From the NCBI GenBank assembly GCA_013289585.1, contig JABCZR010000012.1, forward strand, positions 89,328 to 153,327: DNA of 64,000 nucleotides, given 5' to 3'. The first letter of the stretch is position 1. The number at the start of each line of letters is the position of its first letter. The notes under the pieces are model-generated. The model was not told the DNA's origin. It ran no database searches and saw nothing but the letters and a program-made list of their open reading frames with translations. The position numbers and the translations under genes were made by a program. This DNA is from Acidobacteriota bacterium (GTDB lineage: Bacteria; Acidobacteriota; Terriglobia; Acidiferrales; UBA7541). This document shows positions 24,181 through 33,863 of the stretch, piece after piece.

Positions 24181-25413
24181 TTACTCAATCTCCCGCACTT
24201 GTTTCTGGAACGAAGCCCCAACGGCAGTCAGCACCATGAGTCCTCCGGCAAGCAGAAACATGAGCTTCAGGCTCCACGCAACCAGGAATCCTGCAACCGC
24301 GAGGGAGATGGGGGTTATGCCGTAGGAGGCAAGCATGAGCACGCTCGCAACTCGCCCGCGCACCGCGACATCGATCCGCTGCATGACCCAGGCGCCGATG
24401 TGGATGTTGACCATTCCCGCCGCTGCGCCCATGACCAGCAGCACGCTGGCGATGCTCCATATTTTCCCCAGCAGGCCGATGGATCCCAGGCAGGCACCCA
24501 ACGCCAGCGACACCAGAAGAATCATCACGCCGCGCCGGCGAATCTTCCAGACACCGGCCAGTAGCGCGCCCAGTAAACTTCCCGCGGCAACCGCCGAGAT
24601 CACAATGCCGTACACGGCAGGCGAGCCGAATCTCGTCTTTGTCATGTACGCCAGACCAATCGAAACCGGCCCGGCAATGCAGAAGTTCAAAATCATGGCC
24701 AACAGCATCAGCGAGCGCAGCGGCACATCTTTTCCCACGTAGGCGATTCCCTCCACGATCGAGTGCAACATCGCTTTCCGGGCTGTCTGAGGCTTAGGTG
24801 GATCCGGCAGCTTCCACAGCGCGCCAATGATAAACAAGAAACTGATCGCATCCACGAAAAAGGCCCATGCCACACCCAGCGTTTTGATCACAAACCCGGC
24901 TGGAACAGGACCAACAATGCTCGTCATCTGCGCCGTGCTTTGGCTGACCGACGATGCCGCAACCAGTTGTTCACGCTTCAACAGCGAGGGCATATAGGCC
25001 GTTTGTGCAGGAGCGGCAAAAGCATCGGCCACGCCAAAAGCAACCGCCAGAGCGTATAGCTCCCAGGTTCGCAGGACGCGAAGCCACACTAGAACGCCAA
25101 TCACTGTGACGCAGATGGTGCGCGCCGCTGCCGTGGCAATCATGATCTTGCGCGCGGAGATGCGATCGCTGACGGCGCCGCCCATGAGCATGAGCAGAGC
25201 GCGCGGAATAGCGCCGGCCATCATGATGGCGCCCATGGCCACGGCGGAGCCGGTCTGCTGCAAGACGAGCCAGGGCAAAGCGACAAAATAGAACTGGTCG
25301 CCCAGCAGCGAAATCGTGCCGCCGATCAGCCAGAGGCGATAATTCGGGTTGCGCAGCGGATGCTCGACGGTTGTGGTGGGCACATTTGCAGTGGAGACGG
25401 TTGCGGCAGCCAT
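24181..25413 (-). CDS. Major facilitator superfamily transporter (probable drug efflux)
   Basis: 410 residues with about twelve hydrophobic segments (LWLIGGTISLLGDQFYFVALPWLVL, AVAMGAIMMAGAIPRALLMLMGG and so on). The loop 2-3 motif GGAVSDRISARKIMI is characteristic of MFS. The gene is divergent from a TetR-family regulator across a 147-base gap that contains a perfect inverted repeat, the standard layout of a repressor controlling an efflux pump. Substrate unknown. It resembles the MFS group annotated as enterobactin or macrolide exporters. Confidence 0.88.
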   Translation of the reverse strand: MAAATVSTANVPTTTVEHPLRNPNYRLWLIGGTISLLGDQFYFVALPWLVLQQTGSAVAMGAIMMAGAIPRALLMLMGGAVSDRISARKIMIATAAARTICVTVIGVLVWLRVLRTWELYALAVAFGVADAFAAPAQTAYMPSLLKREQLVAASSVSQSTAQMTSIVGPVPAGFVIKTLGVAWAFFVDAISFLFIIGALWKLPDPPKPQTARKAMLHSIVEGIAYVGKDVPLRSLMLLAMILNFCIAGPVSIGLAYMTKTRFGSPAVYGIVISAVAAGSLLGALLAGVWKIRRRGVMILLVSLALGACLGSIGLLGKIWSIASVLLVMGAAAGMVNIHIGAWVMQRIDVAVRGRVASVLMLASYGITPISLAVAGFLVAWSLKLMFLLAGGLMVLTAVGASFQKQVREIE

Positions 25414-25489
25414 AAGAATCTCCTCAATGCGTTTACCGGCGGGCCAAAGCCCCGGAAAAGCATTTTGCCGGCGGGCGTTTGCTGCATCT

Positions 25490-25517
25490 AATGTAAATGT
25501 ATATTTACATTTACATT
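25490..25517. promoter_or_regulatory. Inverted-repeat operator for the TetR regulator
   Basis: AATGTAAATGTA and TACATTTACATT form a perfect 12-base inverted repeat with a 4-base TATT centre. It is AT-rich within a GC-rich chromosome and sits between the divergent MFS and TetR start codons (77 bases from the MFS start, 43 from the TetR start). Length and symmetry fit a TetR-dimer site that would repress both promoters. Confidence 0.85.
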
Positions 25518-25560
25518 CGTGTCAAGCATTATCTTTGCTCAGCTGATATAAAGGAAAGCC

Positions 25561-26217
25561 ATGGCCGATAAGACACTCGCTCCCCAACAAGCCCGCAGCC
25601 GGGAATCGATGCGCAAATTGTTGAAGGCCGCGGCGGAAGTGCTGGGACAGCACGGACTAGAGGGCGCCACTATTCCGCGCATCGCCCAGCACGCGGGATT
25701 GACGCCCGGGGCCATCTATCGCCGTTTTCCTGACAAGGACGCGCTGCTCGAAACGGTGATCATCGGCATCTTGGAGCGCCAGGACAAGAGGCTGCGCATG
25801 ATGCTCACGCCCGCCATGGCGCGCCAGATTCCGCTGGCCGTGTTTGCCGAGCAGCTCATCAACAACATGCTGGTCAGCTACCGCGCTAACGCTGGACTGT
25901 TACGTGCCCTCCGCCAGTTCGCGCAGGGCCGCGATCACACATCGTTTTACAGGAAAGTGACCAGGTTGGAGATGCGCACCTACCAGTACCTGGTCGACTT
26001 GTTCTTGGAGCATCGCAAAGAGGTCAAGCATCCCGACCCGCAAATGGCGGTGTCTTTTGCCCTTGTGACTCTGATCAGCACGCTGATAGAGCTGATTCTG
26101 GTGGATCATGATATGCAGTGCTGGCAGGCCGTAATTCCAAAGGATGACCTGTCACTTAAGCGCGAGCTTCTGCGCTCATTTCTGCGCTACTTGGGCATCG
26201 AGCAGAAGGGTTCCTGA
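25561..26217 (+). CDS. TetR-family transcriptional repressor
   Basis: 218 residues. The N-terminal helix-turn-helix is typical (AAAEVLGQHGLEGATIPRIAQHAGLTPGAIYRRFPDKDALLETVI, about residues 22-65). The C-terminal helical domain (LLRALRQFAQGRDHTSFY, FALVTLISTLIELILVDH) would form the ligand pocket and dimer interface. The ATG follows AAAGGAAAGCC. It is divergent from the MFS transporter and likely represses it and itself through the palindrome at 25490-25517, released by an unknown ligand. Confidence 0.9.
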   Translation: MADKTLAPQQARSRESMRKLLKAAAEVLGQHGLEGATIPRIAQHAGLTPGAIYRRFPDKDALLETVIIGILERQDKRLRMMLTPAMARQIPLAVFAEQLINNMLVSYRANAGLLRALRQFAQGRDHTSFYRKVTRLEMRTYQYLVDLFLEHRKEVKHPDPQMAVSFALVTLISTLIELILVDHDMQCWQAVIPKDDLSLKRELLRSFLRYLGIEQKGS

Positions 26218-26303
26218 GCGCTGTGCTAATAGTGACAGCCCCCGGCTCGCGCCCGCCTATCCTCCCGCGCGTGATAAACTGATTTTTCGCGGAGTTCACT
26301 CAG

Positions 26304-26828
26304 TTGTTTTCCGGCCCGCATGGAGACCCATTGCATTCATCAGTCTTGACACTTGAGGAAGCGATTCTGCGGTTCGGCCGCAAGAATCGCAACGGTCGCC
26401 GCGTCGTTTTCACCAACGGCTGCTTCGACTTGCTGCATCCCGGCCACATTCGCAGCCTGGAGCAAGCGCGCGAATTGGGCGACGCGCTCGTCATCGGGCT
26501 CAATAGCGACGCCAGCGTGCGGCAATTGAAGGGCGAAGGCCGTCCTGTAATCGCGGAGCGCGAGCGCGCGGAAATTCTCGCGGCGCTGGAGTCCGTGGAT
26601 GCCGTGGTGATTTTCGACGATCTCACGCCGCGCGAGGTCATCTCGCGATTGCTCCCGGACGTTCTCGTAAAGGGCGGCGATTGGCCGGGTGACCAGATCG
26701 TGGGCCGCGAAGAAGTGGAAGCCGCGGGCGGTCGCGTCGTCTCCGTTCCCGTCGTTCCGGGTTATTCGACGACTGCTATTCTCCAGAAAATTCGAGAAGG
26801 GACGCGCGGCTCCCGCGCGGAATCCTGA
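26304..26828 (+). CDS. rfaE2: D-glycero-beta-D-manno-heptose 1-phosphate adenylyltransferase (HldE C-domain type)
   Basis: About 174 residues; a stand-alone nucleotidyltransferase of the cytidylyltransferase fold. The nucleotide-binding HxGH motif is in [35 protein letters not shown]. Family-specific [22 protein letters not shown] and the late [11 protein letters not shown] region are present. It makes ADP-heptose for lipopolysaccharide core. In E. coli this is fused to a kinase; here it is separate. The start is uncertain: TTG 26304 opens the frame, with other TTG codons within 45 bases. The stop is 10 bases before mfd. Confidence 0.88.
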   Translation: MFSGPHGDPLHSSVLTLEEAILRFGRKNRNGRRVVFTNGCFDLLHPGHIRSLEQARELGDALVIGLNSDASVRQLKGEGRPVIAERERAEILAALESVDAVVIFDDLTPREVISRLLPDVLVKGGDWPGDQIVGREEVEAAGGRVVSVPVVPGYSTTAILQKIREGTRGSRAES

Positions 26829-26838
26829 CCGCTACAAC

Positions 26839-29800
26839 ATGATACTTCCTGCCGTCCGCGAAAGATTGGAGGCCTTGCTTCGTCATGCAGCGATGGAAGG
26901 CGCGCTCGCTGCCTTGCGTTCCGGCGCGAGCCACATTTCGTTCACCGGCCTGCACGACGTGGCGAAAGCTCTTGTCGCTGCCTATCTGACCCACGAGTTG
27001 CGGCGCCCCGCTTTTTTCGTGACGGGATCCAACCGCCGGGCCGAAGCGCTCTCTGAAACGCTGCGCTTCTGCAGCGGCATTTTCCCCGGAACAGTCGGTG
27101 GGGTGGCCACGCTTCCCGCTTTCGATACGCTCCCCTGGCAAACGCAAAGCCCCCACGCGGACATCTTGGAGCGGCGCGCTGCCACGCTTTTTCGCTTGGC
27201 CGACGGACAGATCTCGATGGTGATCGCGCCTGTCGCGGCCGCGCTGTGGCGTTACCAGGATCCCGCGGCGTATTTGTATTTGACGCGCACGCTTGCGAAA
27301 GATACGGATATCCCGCATGACGAATTGCTGACACATTTGGGTTCCGTCGGTTACACGCGCACCGAAATGGTGGAACTGCCGGGGCAATTCGCAGTTCGCG
27401 GCGGAATCTTCGATATCTTTTCACCGGAAGCGCCGCGCCCCGTTCGAATCGAATTGCTTGGCGACACCGTTGAATCGGTCCGCGAATTCGACCCGCGCAC
27501 GCAGCGTTCGATCGCGCCGGTCCAGCGCACCACGCTCTTGCCGTTGACCGAATGGTCTGTCCCCGAACCTGAGAAGGCCGAACTCAACTCCGAAACCGCT
27601 TGGGAAAATCCATCCTATTTTGGGCCGGCCCGCGAACCGGGCTCCACTTCTCTCTTTGAGCTGGCGGAAAGTTCGTTGCGGCCGATCGTATTCCTGGATG
27701 AACCGCAATTGCTGCGCGAGGCGGCGACGAAGCATCTGGCCGCGGCCACCGAGAATTACGAACGCCACGGGCAGGCCAATTCTCCGGCGGTCGCTCACTA
27801 TTTTTGGACGGAAAGGGAATTTTCCGCAACGCTCGAAAAAACCTCGCAGATTCACATCGAGCAACTGGCGCTCGGCATCGGATCCACGCCGCAGTTTGAA
27901 CTTTCATCGCGGCCCAGCGCGCGATTCCACGGCGATGTTGTGGCTTGCATGGGTGCGGTGAAATCGCAGCTCGCTTCCGGCGGGACGGTTTTTCTTACCG
28001 CCGCCAGCACCGGCGAGATCGAGCGCTTCGCGGACATCTGCCGCGAATACGAAGTCCCTTACGTTCTTGGCGAATCGGAGGATGCCGCGGCGGGATTCAC
28101 CGCGGAAGGCGCGCACGAGTCCGCGGCCATGCTGCTGATTCGCGCGCCGTTCGCCGAAGGTGTGACCTTTCCCGAAGCGAAGCTGACACTCTACGGCCAC
28201 GCCGATCTTTTCGACGTTACGCCGACGGTGGAGCGCCCCAGCCGCAAGATTCGCACGTCCGGATTTTTCGGGGACTTCGCCGAGCTTAAGCCCGGCGATT
28301 TTGTCGTCCATGTGGACCACGGCATCGGGCAGTTCGAAGGACTCCGGCAAATCGAATCCGGCGGACACCACGGCGAGTTCATGCTGCTCAAATACGCCGA
28401 CGATGCGCGGCTCTACGTCCCACTGGAAAGAATGGACCTGGTCCAGAACTATCGCGTCGTCGAGGGAGCGCATCCGCCGCTCGATAAACTCGGCGGCACC
28501 GCCTGGAACACGCGGAAGACGCGCGCGCGCAAATCGGTCGAGGATATGGCGGAACAGCTTCTGGCGCTTTACGCGGAGAGAAAAACAGCGCCGGGCTTTG
28601 CGTTTTCGCCGGATGGCAATTTCCAGCGCGAATTCGAAGACGCCTTCGAATTCGAGGAAACGGTCGACCAGATCACCGCGATCGGCGACATCAAGCGCGA
28701 CATGGAGCGCGCCGAACCGATGGATCGCCTGCTCTGTGGCGACGTTGGATACGGCAAGACGGAAGTCGCCATGCGCGCTGCTTTCAAGGCCGTCGCCGAC
28801 GGCAAACAAGTTGCGGTTCTCGCGCCCACGACGGTTCTGGCCTTCCAGCATTTCGAAACCTTTAAGCAACGGTTCGCGGCGTTTGCGGCGCGGATCGAGA
28901 TGCTCAGCCGTTTTCGCAACCCGGCAGAGCAAAAGAAAATCCTGGCCGACCTGGAAGCCGGGAAGGTGGATGTGGTTATTGGAACGCACCGCTTGCTTTC
29001 GAAAGACGTGAAATTTTCCGACCTCGGTCTGCTGATCGTGGATGAGGAGCAGCGCTTCGGCGTAGCCCACAAGGAGCGTCTCAAGGAAATGCGCAAGAAT
29101 GTGGATGCGCTCGCGCTTTCCGCGACACCAATCCCGCGCACCCTGCACATGTCGCTGGTCGGCCTCCGTGACATGTCCGTAATCGAAACGGCGCCGCGCG
29201 ACCGCCTGGCCATTCAGACCGTGGTCGCACCCTTTCAGGAAGATCTTGTGCAGCGCGCCATTGAAACCGAACTTGCGCGCGAAGGACAAGTGTTTTTCAT
29301 CCACAACCGCGTCGAATCGATCTATTCGCTCGGAGCCCTGGTGGCGAAGCTTGTTCCCAAGGCCCGCGTCGTGGTCGCCCACGGCCAGATGGGCGAGAAA
29401 GAACTCGAGAGCGTGATGCTGAAATTCATCCGCGACGAAGCCGATGTGCTGGTGGCCACCACGATTGTCGAAAATGGCCTGGACATCCCGCGCGCCAACA
29501 CGATTCTGATCAATCGCGCGGACCGCCTGGGCCTCGCCGAGCTGTATCAGTTGCGCGGGCGCGTTGGACGTTCCAGTCACCGCGCTTATGCTTATCTTCT
29601 CGTTCCCACGGAGACGGTGCTCTCCGATATCGCCAGAAAGCGCCTTTCCGCCATGAAGGAGTTCAGCGAACTCGGCGCAGGTTTCCGCATCGCCGCCCTG
29701 GACCTCGAACTGCGCGGTGCCGGCAACATGCTGGGCAGGCAGCAGCACGGGCACATCGAGGCGATCGGTTTCGACATGTATTGCCGGATGCTGGAACGCG

Positions 29801-30273
29801 CAGTTTCAAAACTCAAGGGCGAGGAAGCCGCGCCGGAATTGCGCACCACGCTAAACCTGGGTTTTGACGTGCGCATCCCGCAGGACTATATCCCCAGCGA
29901 AAATCTGCGGTTGCGAACCTATAAGCGAATCTCCTCGATCGCCACCGAAGCGGACAAGCAGGACGTTCGAAAGGAGCTGGAAGACCGCTTTGGAGCTCCC
30001 CCCTCCTCGGTAGAAAACCTTTTGGAGTACGCCGTCCTCAAATCCATGTGTGAACGTCTGCGCATTTCCGCGGTGGAACGGCAGGCAAGCCGCATCGCCG
30101 TGCGCTTCCATCCGGAGACCACCCTGGACCCCGCAAAACTGGTCAGCGTGGTACGCTCAAGGAGCGGCATTAAGCTTGATCCCAGCGGCGTGCTCTGGAT
30201 GGAAGTGAAGCGGGGTGAGTCGGTCCCTGCGGCTTTGAGAAACGTATTGCTCGGCCTTCAAGGGCAGAGCTAA
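26839..30273 (+). CDS. mfd: Transcription-repair coupling factor Mfd
   Basis: 1144-residue DNA translocase that dislodges stalled RNA polymerase and recruits UvrA. ATG 26839 gives the usual N-terminus; an upstream frame overlaps rfaE2. The UvrB-like region covers the first 350 residues. The polymerase-interaction domain has DFVVHVDHGIGQFEGL. The RecG-like motor follows with Walker A GDVGYGKT (634-641), DEEQ box (735-738) and motif VI QLRGRVGRSSHRAYAYL. The C-terminal regulatory domain with GAGNMLGRQQHGHIEAIGFD closes it. All motifs are intact and the length is normal. Confidence 0.96.
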   Translation: MILPAVRERLEALLRHAAMEGALAALRSGASHISFTGLHDVAKALVAAYLTHELRRPAFFVTGSNRRAEALSETLRFCSGIFPGTVGGVATLPAFDTLPWQTQSPHADILERRAATLFRLADGQISMVIAPVAAALWRYQDPAAYLYLTRTLAKDTDIPHDELLTHLGSVGYTRTEMVELPGQFAVRGGIFDIFSPEAPRPVRIELLGDTVESVREFDPRTQRSIAPVQRTTLLPLTEWSVPEPEKAELNSETAWENPSYFGPAREPGSTSLFELAESSLRPIVFLDEPQLLREAATKHLAAATENYERHGQANSPAVAHYFWTEREFSATLEKTSQIHIEQLALGIGSTPQFELSSRPSARFHGDVVACMGAVKSQLASGGTVFLTAASTGEIERFADICREYEVPYVLGESEDAAAGFTAEGAHESAAMLLIRAPFAEGVTFPEAKLTLYGHADLFDVTPTVERPSRKIRTSGFFGDFAELKPGDFVVHVDHGIGQFEGLRQIESGGHHGEFMLLKYADDARLYVPLERMDLVQNYRVVEGAHPPLDKLGGTAWNTRKTRARKSVEDMAEQLLALYAERKTAPGFAFSPDGNFQREFEDAFEFEETVDQITAIGDIKRDMERAEPMDRLLCGDVGYGKTEVAMRAAFKAVADGKQVAVLAPTTVLAFQHFETFKQRFAAFAARIEMLSRFRNPAEQKKILADLEAGKVDVVIGTHRLLSKDVKFSDLGLLIVDEEQRFGVAHKERLKEMRKNVDALALSATPIPRTLHMSLVGLRDMSVIETAPRDRLAIQTVVAPFQEDLVQRAIETELAREGQVFFIHNRVESIYSLGALVAKLVPKARVVVAHGQMGEKELESVMLKFIRDEADVLVATTIVENGLDIPRANTILINRADRLGLAELYQLRGRVGRSSHRAYAYLLVPTETVLSDIARKRLSAMKEFSELGAGFRIAALDLELRGAGNMLGRQQHGHIEAIGFDMYCRMLERAVSKLKGEEAAPELRTTLNLGFDVRIPQDYIPSENLRLRTYKRISSIATEADKQDVRKELEDRFGAPPSSVENLLEYAVLKSMCERLRISAVERQASRIAVRFHPETTLDPAKLVSVVRSRSGIKLDPSGVLWMEVKRGESVPAALRNVLLGLQGQS

Positions 30274-30294
30274 ACTTTAGAGGTGAGGGATTTG

Positions 30295-31521
30295 ATGCGA
30301 AAACTAGCTCTAATCGTGGCGCTTTGCGCTGCCCTGCCGATCGCGGCACAGGAAAAACCTTCGGACCCGCAGGCAAAGCCTCCCGCTCCCGTATTGGAAA
30401 AGCCCGGAATGGCACCCGAGACTGCAAAAGATGCTCCTGCAGTGGTCGCGAAGAAGGTGGCGGTGGATCCCAATGCGGGCAAGACCGTCGAGGAAATTGT
30501 CGCCAGGGTCAACAACGAGATCATTACGCGCTCCGAATACGATAAGGCGCGGCAGACCGCCCAAGAGGACGCCAGGCAGGAATGCCAGAACCGCTGCACA
30601 CCCGAACAGCTGAAAACCGTCATCGAGGACCGCGATAAAACCACGCTGAGAGATCTGATCGATCAGTCGCTGTTGGTACAGCGCGCCAAGGACATGGGAA
30701 TAAGCGTCGAGCCCGAAGTGATCAAAAAGCTGGATCAGATTCGAATCGACAACAAGTTGTCGAGCATGGAAGACCTTGAAAAAGCGGTATCCGGCCAGGG
30801 AATGAACTGGGAGGACTTCAAAAATAATCTCCGCAACACGTTGCTCACGCAGCGCGTGATCAGCAGCGAGGTCGGCTCGCACATCACCATCAGCGATGAC
30901 GAAATAGCGAAATATTACGAGGCGCACAAGACGGAGTTCATGAGGCCGGAGCAGGTGGCGCTTCGGGAAATTGAGATCAGCACGCAGGGAAAGAGCCCGG
31001 AAGAGATTCCCGAGCTGAAGAAAAAGGCGGAAACCGCGCTGAAGCGCGTACAAGATGGCGAGGACTTTGGAGAAATCGCCAAGCGTTTTTCCGACGGCAG
31101 CACCAAGAACCAGGGCGGTTTCCTGGGAATCTATAAGCGCGGAGAACTCTCTCCCGAACTGGAAGCCACCGTTTTCAAAATGAAGAAGAATGACTTGACC
31201 GAAGTGATGGAGACGAAGCAGGGCTTCCTGATCCTACAGGTTCTGGAGCATTACGACGAAGGCGAGCAGTCGCTGGCCAAAGTCAAAAACGAAATCATGG
31301 ATAAGCTTTACAGCGCGCGAATGGAGCCGGCGATGCGCGAATACCTGAAGACGCTGCGTGAAGAAAGTTTTGTGGTCATCAAGCCGGGATACCAGGATGC
31401 GGCGGGCGGCGGCGGGAACTCCGAGATTCAGGAAGTTAGCGCGACTCCGGAAGTGACGAAGCAGAAGAAAGCACACAAGAAATATCTCTTGTTCGGGAAA
31501 AAGCCGGATTCGGGGCAATGA
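30295..31521 (+). CDS. surA: Periplasmic peptidyl-prolyl isomerase, SurA/PpiC-like
   Basis: 408 residues with a signal peptide (MRKLALIVALCAALPIAAQ). ATG 30295 is preceded by GAGGGATTTG. A Pro-rich segment leads to the SurA N-domain (IVARVNNEIITRSEYDKARQ, LRDLIDQSLLVQRAKDMGI). One parvulin domain follows (QVALREIEIST...EDFGEIAKRFSDGSTKNQGGFLGIYKRGEL, about 210-320). A basic tail (KQKKAHKKYLLFGKK) closes it. It likely assists outer-membrane protein folding. It overlaps the next gene by 4 bases, so the two are probably coupled. Confidence 0.87.
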   Translation: MRKLALIVALCAALPIAAQEKPSDPQAKPPAPVLEKPGMAPETAKDAPAVVAKKVAVDPNAGKTVEEIVARVNNEIITRSEYDKARQTAQEDARQECQNRCTPEQLKTVIEDRDKTTLRDLIDQSLLVQRAKDMGISVEPEVIKKLDQIRIDNKLSSMEDLEKAVSGQGMNWEDFKNNLRNTLLTQRVISSEVGSHITISDDEIAKYYEAHKTEFMRPEQVALREIEISTQGKSPEEIPELKKKAETALKRVQDGEDFGEIAKRFSDGSTKNQGGFLGIYKRGELSPELEATVFKMKKNDLTEVMETKQGFLILQVLEHYDEGEQSLAKVKNEIMDKLYSARMEPAMREYLKTLREESFVVIKPGYQDAAGGGGNSEIQEVSATPEVTKQKKAHKKYLLFGKKPDSGQ

Positions 31522-32525
31522 AGACGTCGTTTGTCACGGATCTCGGCTCCGAGCAGAGCGTCACTTCGTTTTTTCTCGTCCACGAAAAAGAAATCCGCAA
31601 CACCCGCGAAGGCAAAGCCTATTTGCGCCTCGAGCTTGGCGATCGCAGCGGCACTATCGAAGCGCGCATGTGGGACCAGTTCGACGCCGCGGTCAAGGAC
31701 ATCAACCGCGACGATTTCGTAAAAGTGCAGGCGCGCGTCGAGATTTACCGCAACAAGCCGCAGCTTTCTTTACAAAATCTTCGCCTGGCGAAGCCGGAAG
31801 AGATTGACCTGGCCGATTTTCTTCCGCAAACCAAAGCAGATGTCGGAAAGTTGTACGCAGAGTTGCTTCAATACGCCGGCTCCATCGCAAATCCCTGGCT
31901 CAAGAAGTTGACGACCGGCATCCTCAGCGATCCAAAAATCGCCGTGCGCTACAAACGCGCGCCCGCCGCGAAGGTCATGCACCACGCATATCTCGGAGGC
32001 TTGCTCGAGCACGTTGTCGGTTTGTGCGGCCTGGCGAAGCAGATTGCTTCGCACTACCCGGAACTGGACGTCGATCTGCTCCTCACCGCCGCGATTTTGC
32101 ACGATGTCGGCAAACTCGACGAACTCTGTTACGAGCGCGCCATTGGCTACACCATTGAAGGCCAGCTTCTCGGCCACATCATGATGGAGTTCGAAACCGT
32201 CTCCAAAGCCATGGACGCCATCGAAGGTTTTCCGCCGAATCTGAAAACCGTCGTCCAGCACATGCTCATCAGCCATCACGGCCAATATGAATTCGGCTCG
32301 CCCAAGCTCCCCATGATCCGCGAAGCGATGGCTTTCCATTACATGGACGATCTCGATTCCAAGCTCGCAGCCGTCCGCGCCGCCCTGGCCCTCGATACCG
32401 GCGAACCCGAATGGTCCGCCTATAGCGGCGCCCTCGGCCGCAAATTCCTCCGCCTCGACGAATTCCTGAGGTCCACTACTGCCAAAGCGGAAGAAAACGT
32501 TCCCAATCCAAAGCTGTTTCCGTGA
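31518..32525 (+). CDS. 3'-5' exoribonuclease YhaM-like (OB fold plus HD domain)
   Basis: 335 residues. The first 90 residues are an OB-type nucleic acid binding fold (VTSFFLVHEKEIRNTREGKAYLRLELGDRSGTIEARMWD). Residues about 155-290 form an HD phosphohydrolase domain (KVMHHAYLGGLLEHVVGL, AAILHDVGKLDEL with His195-Asp196, MLISHHGQYEFGSPK). YhaM trims RNA and DNA 3' ends using Mn/Co. It starts within the last codons of the SurA-like gene; the functional link, if any, is unclear. Confidence 0.88.
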   Translation: MKTSFVTDLGSEQSVTSFFLVHEKEIRNTREGKAYLRLELGDRSGTIEARMWDQFDAAVKDINRDDFVKVQARVEIYRNKPQLSLQNLRLAKPEEIDLADFLPQTKADVGKLYAELLQYAGSIANPWLKKLTTGILSDPKIAVRYKRAPAAKVMHHAYLGGLLEHVVGLCGLAKQIASHYPELDVDLLLTAAILHDVGKLDELCYERAIGYTIEGQLLGHIMMEFETVSKAMDAIEGFPPNLKTVVQHMLISHHGQYEFGSPKLPMIREAMAFHYMDDLDSKLAAVRAALALDTGEPEWSAYSGALGRKFLRLDEFLRSTTAKAEENVPNPKLFP

Positions 32526-32595
32526 CGATAGTGATGAAATCCGGAAGAACCGCGCCCCTCCTACGGTGGGCACGCAAGTGCGCGGTACTCGGCAG

Positions 32596-33198
32596 TCAGT
32601 CTGACTTCCCCCGGCTGGCTGGCGGCACAATCCCGTTCATGCGCAAGTACTCGACCATCTGCCCGTAGTGATCATAAGCGTGGGCGACACCGAAATTAGC
32701 CAGGCGCAGCCGGGTTGACTTGCTGCTCCCCGGGGTCTGCAACATGTTCTCCGTCGTCAACGTAGCCGCGGCTTTGTGTCCCAGCGCAAAAGAATCCTTC
32801 AGGAACTTGATGATGTCCGCTTTGCTCTTCAACTCCGCAGGACCATTCCCGTCCTTTATGTTTTCTGGCACCTTATCTCCCGTAAGCGGCGACCAAATGA
32901 AATAGTTGGAAGAGGCGATATGCTTGACCTGCACGGCAAACGTGCGCACACCCTTGTAGTCGCCGCCTGGAATGTTCAAGCTCTCCGGAGAGAAGTTGAA
33001 CTTATCTTCCGGCATGGCTTCCGCAGCGCTCAAGATTAGGTTTTCGATGGCGCTGATCTCCCGGTCCACGACGGAAGCTACGGTTGGCGAAGGCTGCTGC
33101 GCCCCCTGCGTTTGCTGCCCCTGAGGAGAATTCGCGGCGGTGGCGCCCACGGCGAAAATCAGTGCTGCCAATAGCAAGAAGCTTCGCATTCGTTTCAT
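32596..33198 (-). CDS. Exported DinB-family protein
   Basis: 200 residues. ATG 33198 follows GGAGGGAGACTCG, and the protein begins with a signal peptide (MKRMRSFLLLAALIFAVGATA). After a Gln/Pro-rich linker comes a DinB four-helix domain (IENLILSAAEAMPEDKFNFSPES, AVQVKHIASSNYFIW, ANFGVAHAYDHYGQMVEYLRMNGIVPP). The terminal HxxDHYGQ supplies the metal ligands typical of DinB. Family members are thiol-dependent S-transferases or of unknown role. Export is a frequent acidobacterial variant. Confidence 0.8.
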   Translation of the reverse strand: MKRMRSFLLLAALIFAVGATAANSPQGQQTQGAQQPSPTVASVVDREISAIENLILSAAEAMPEDKFNFSPESLNIPGGDYKGVRTFAVQVKHIASSNYFIWSPLTGDKVPENIKDGNGPAELKSKADIIKFLKDSFALGHKAAATLTTENMLQTPGSSKSTRLRLANFGVAHAYDHYGQMVEYLRMNGIVPPASRGKSD

Positions 33199-33353
33199 TC
33201 GAGTCTCCCTCCTCCATTTGTTCCCCGCCTCCGCTTAGACGCAACGAACGCTAACTCGTCTTACCGAAGCGCATCTGTCATGGATGCCCCAGGCGCCCAT
33301 TCTCGGCGTCCTGCGCTACTATTATCCTTCGTGAGGTGCCGCAGGAGGTGCAC

Positions 33354-33716
33354 ATGCCAGCGCGGAACGATGCTCTGAAAGACCGCCTTTCCCACGTTCG
33401 CGAAATCGAAATCAGTGTGACGGGCAGGAATTCAGGACGTACGATTTCCATCCCGGTCTGGTTCGTATTGGAAGGCGAGAGGCTTTACCTGTTGCCGGTG
33501 CAGGGTTCGGATACCCAGTGGTACAAGAACGCGCTCAAGAACCCGACGATTCGCATCGATGCGCGCGGCGCAGAGGCGAAACTTCAAGCCGTTCGTATCA
33601 CGGATGCCAAAGAGGTCTCGTCTGTGGTCGAGAAATTCCGCACCAAGTACGGGCCCGGCGATGTGAAGAAGTACTATTCAAAGTTCGACGTTGCCGTTCT
33701 CGCCCAGATGTCCTGA
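33354..33716 (+). CDS. Deazaflavin-dependent nitroreductase/PNPOx-like protein
   Basis: 120 residues. ATG 33354 is preceded by a perfect AGGAGGTGCAC site. The split-barrel flavin-binding fold is visible in VTGRNSGRTISIPVWFVLEGERLYLLPVQGSD followed by WYKNALKNPTIRIDARG, which matches the DUF385 / F420-dependent reductase group (Ddn-like). Such enzymes use F420 or flavin; which cofactor is used here cannot be told. It is monocistronic. Confidence 0.7.
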   Translation: MPARNDALKDRLSHVREIEISVTGRNSGRTISIPVWFVLEGERLYLLPVQGSDTQWYKNALKNPTIRIDARGAEAKLQAVRITDAKEVSSVVEKFRTKYGPGDVKKYYSKFDVAVLAQMS

Positions 33717-33863
33717 CCGCGTTGTGACTAAACCCACCACCTGATTAAGGTTCAAACCCCACACGCATAGGCCTCGGGAAAAATAGCGCGTGTCAGGCCC
33801 AGGCATCGGGGCTTACAATCCCGGTTGCTGCTGATGCCACGCCTGACCTTCAAGGGGGACACC

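Noticed and set aside
27904..29754. 616-codon open frame on the minus strand opposite mfd
   Set aside because: It is entirely antisense to mfd, whose motifs are intact; it has no domain and reflects GC-biased codons in the opposite frame.
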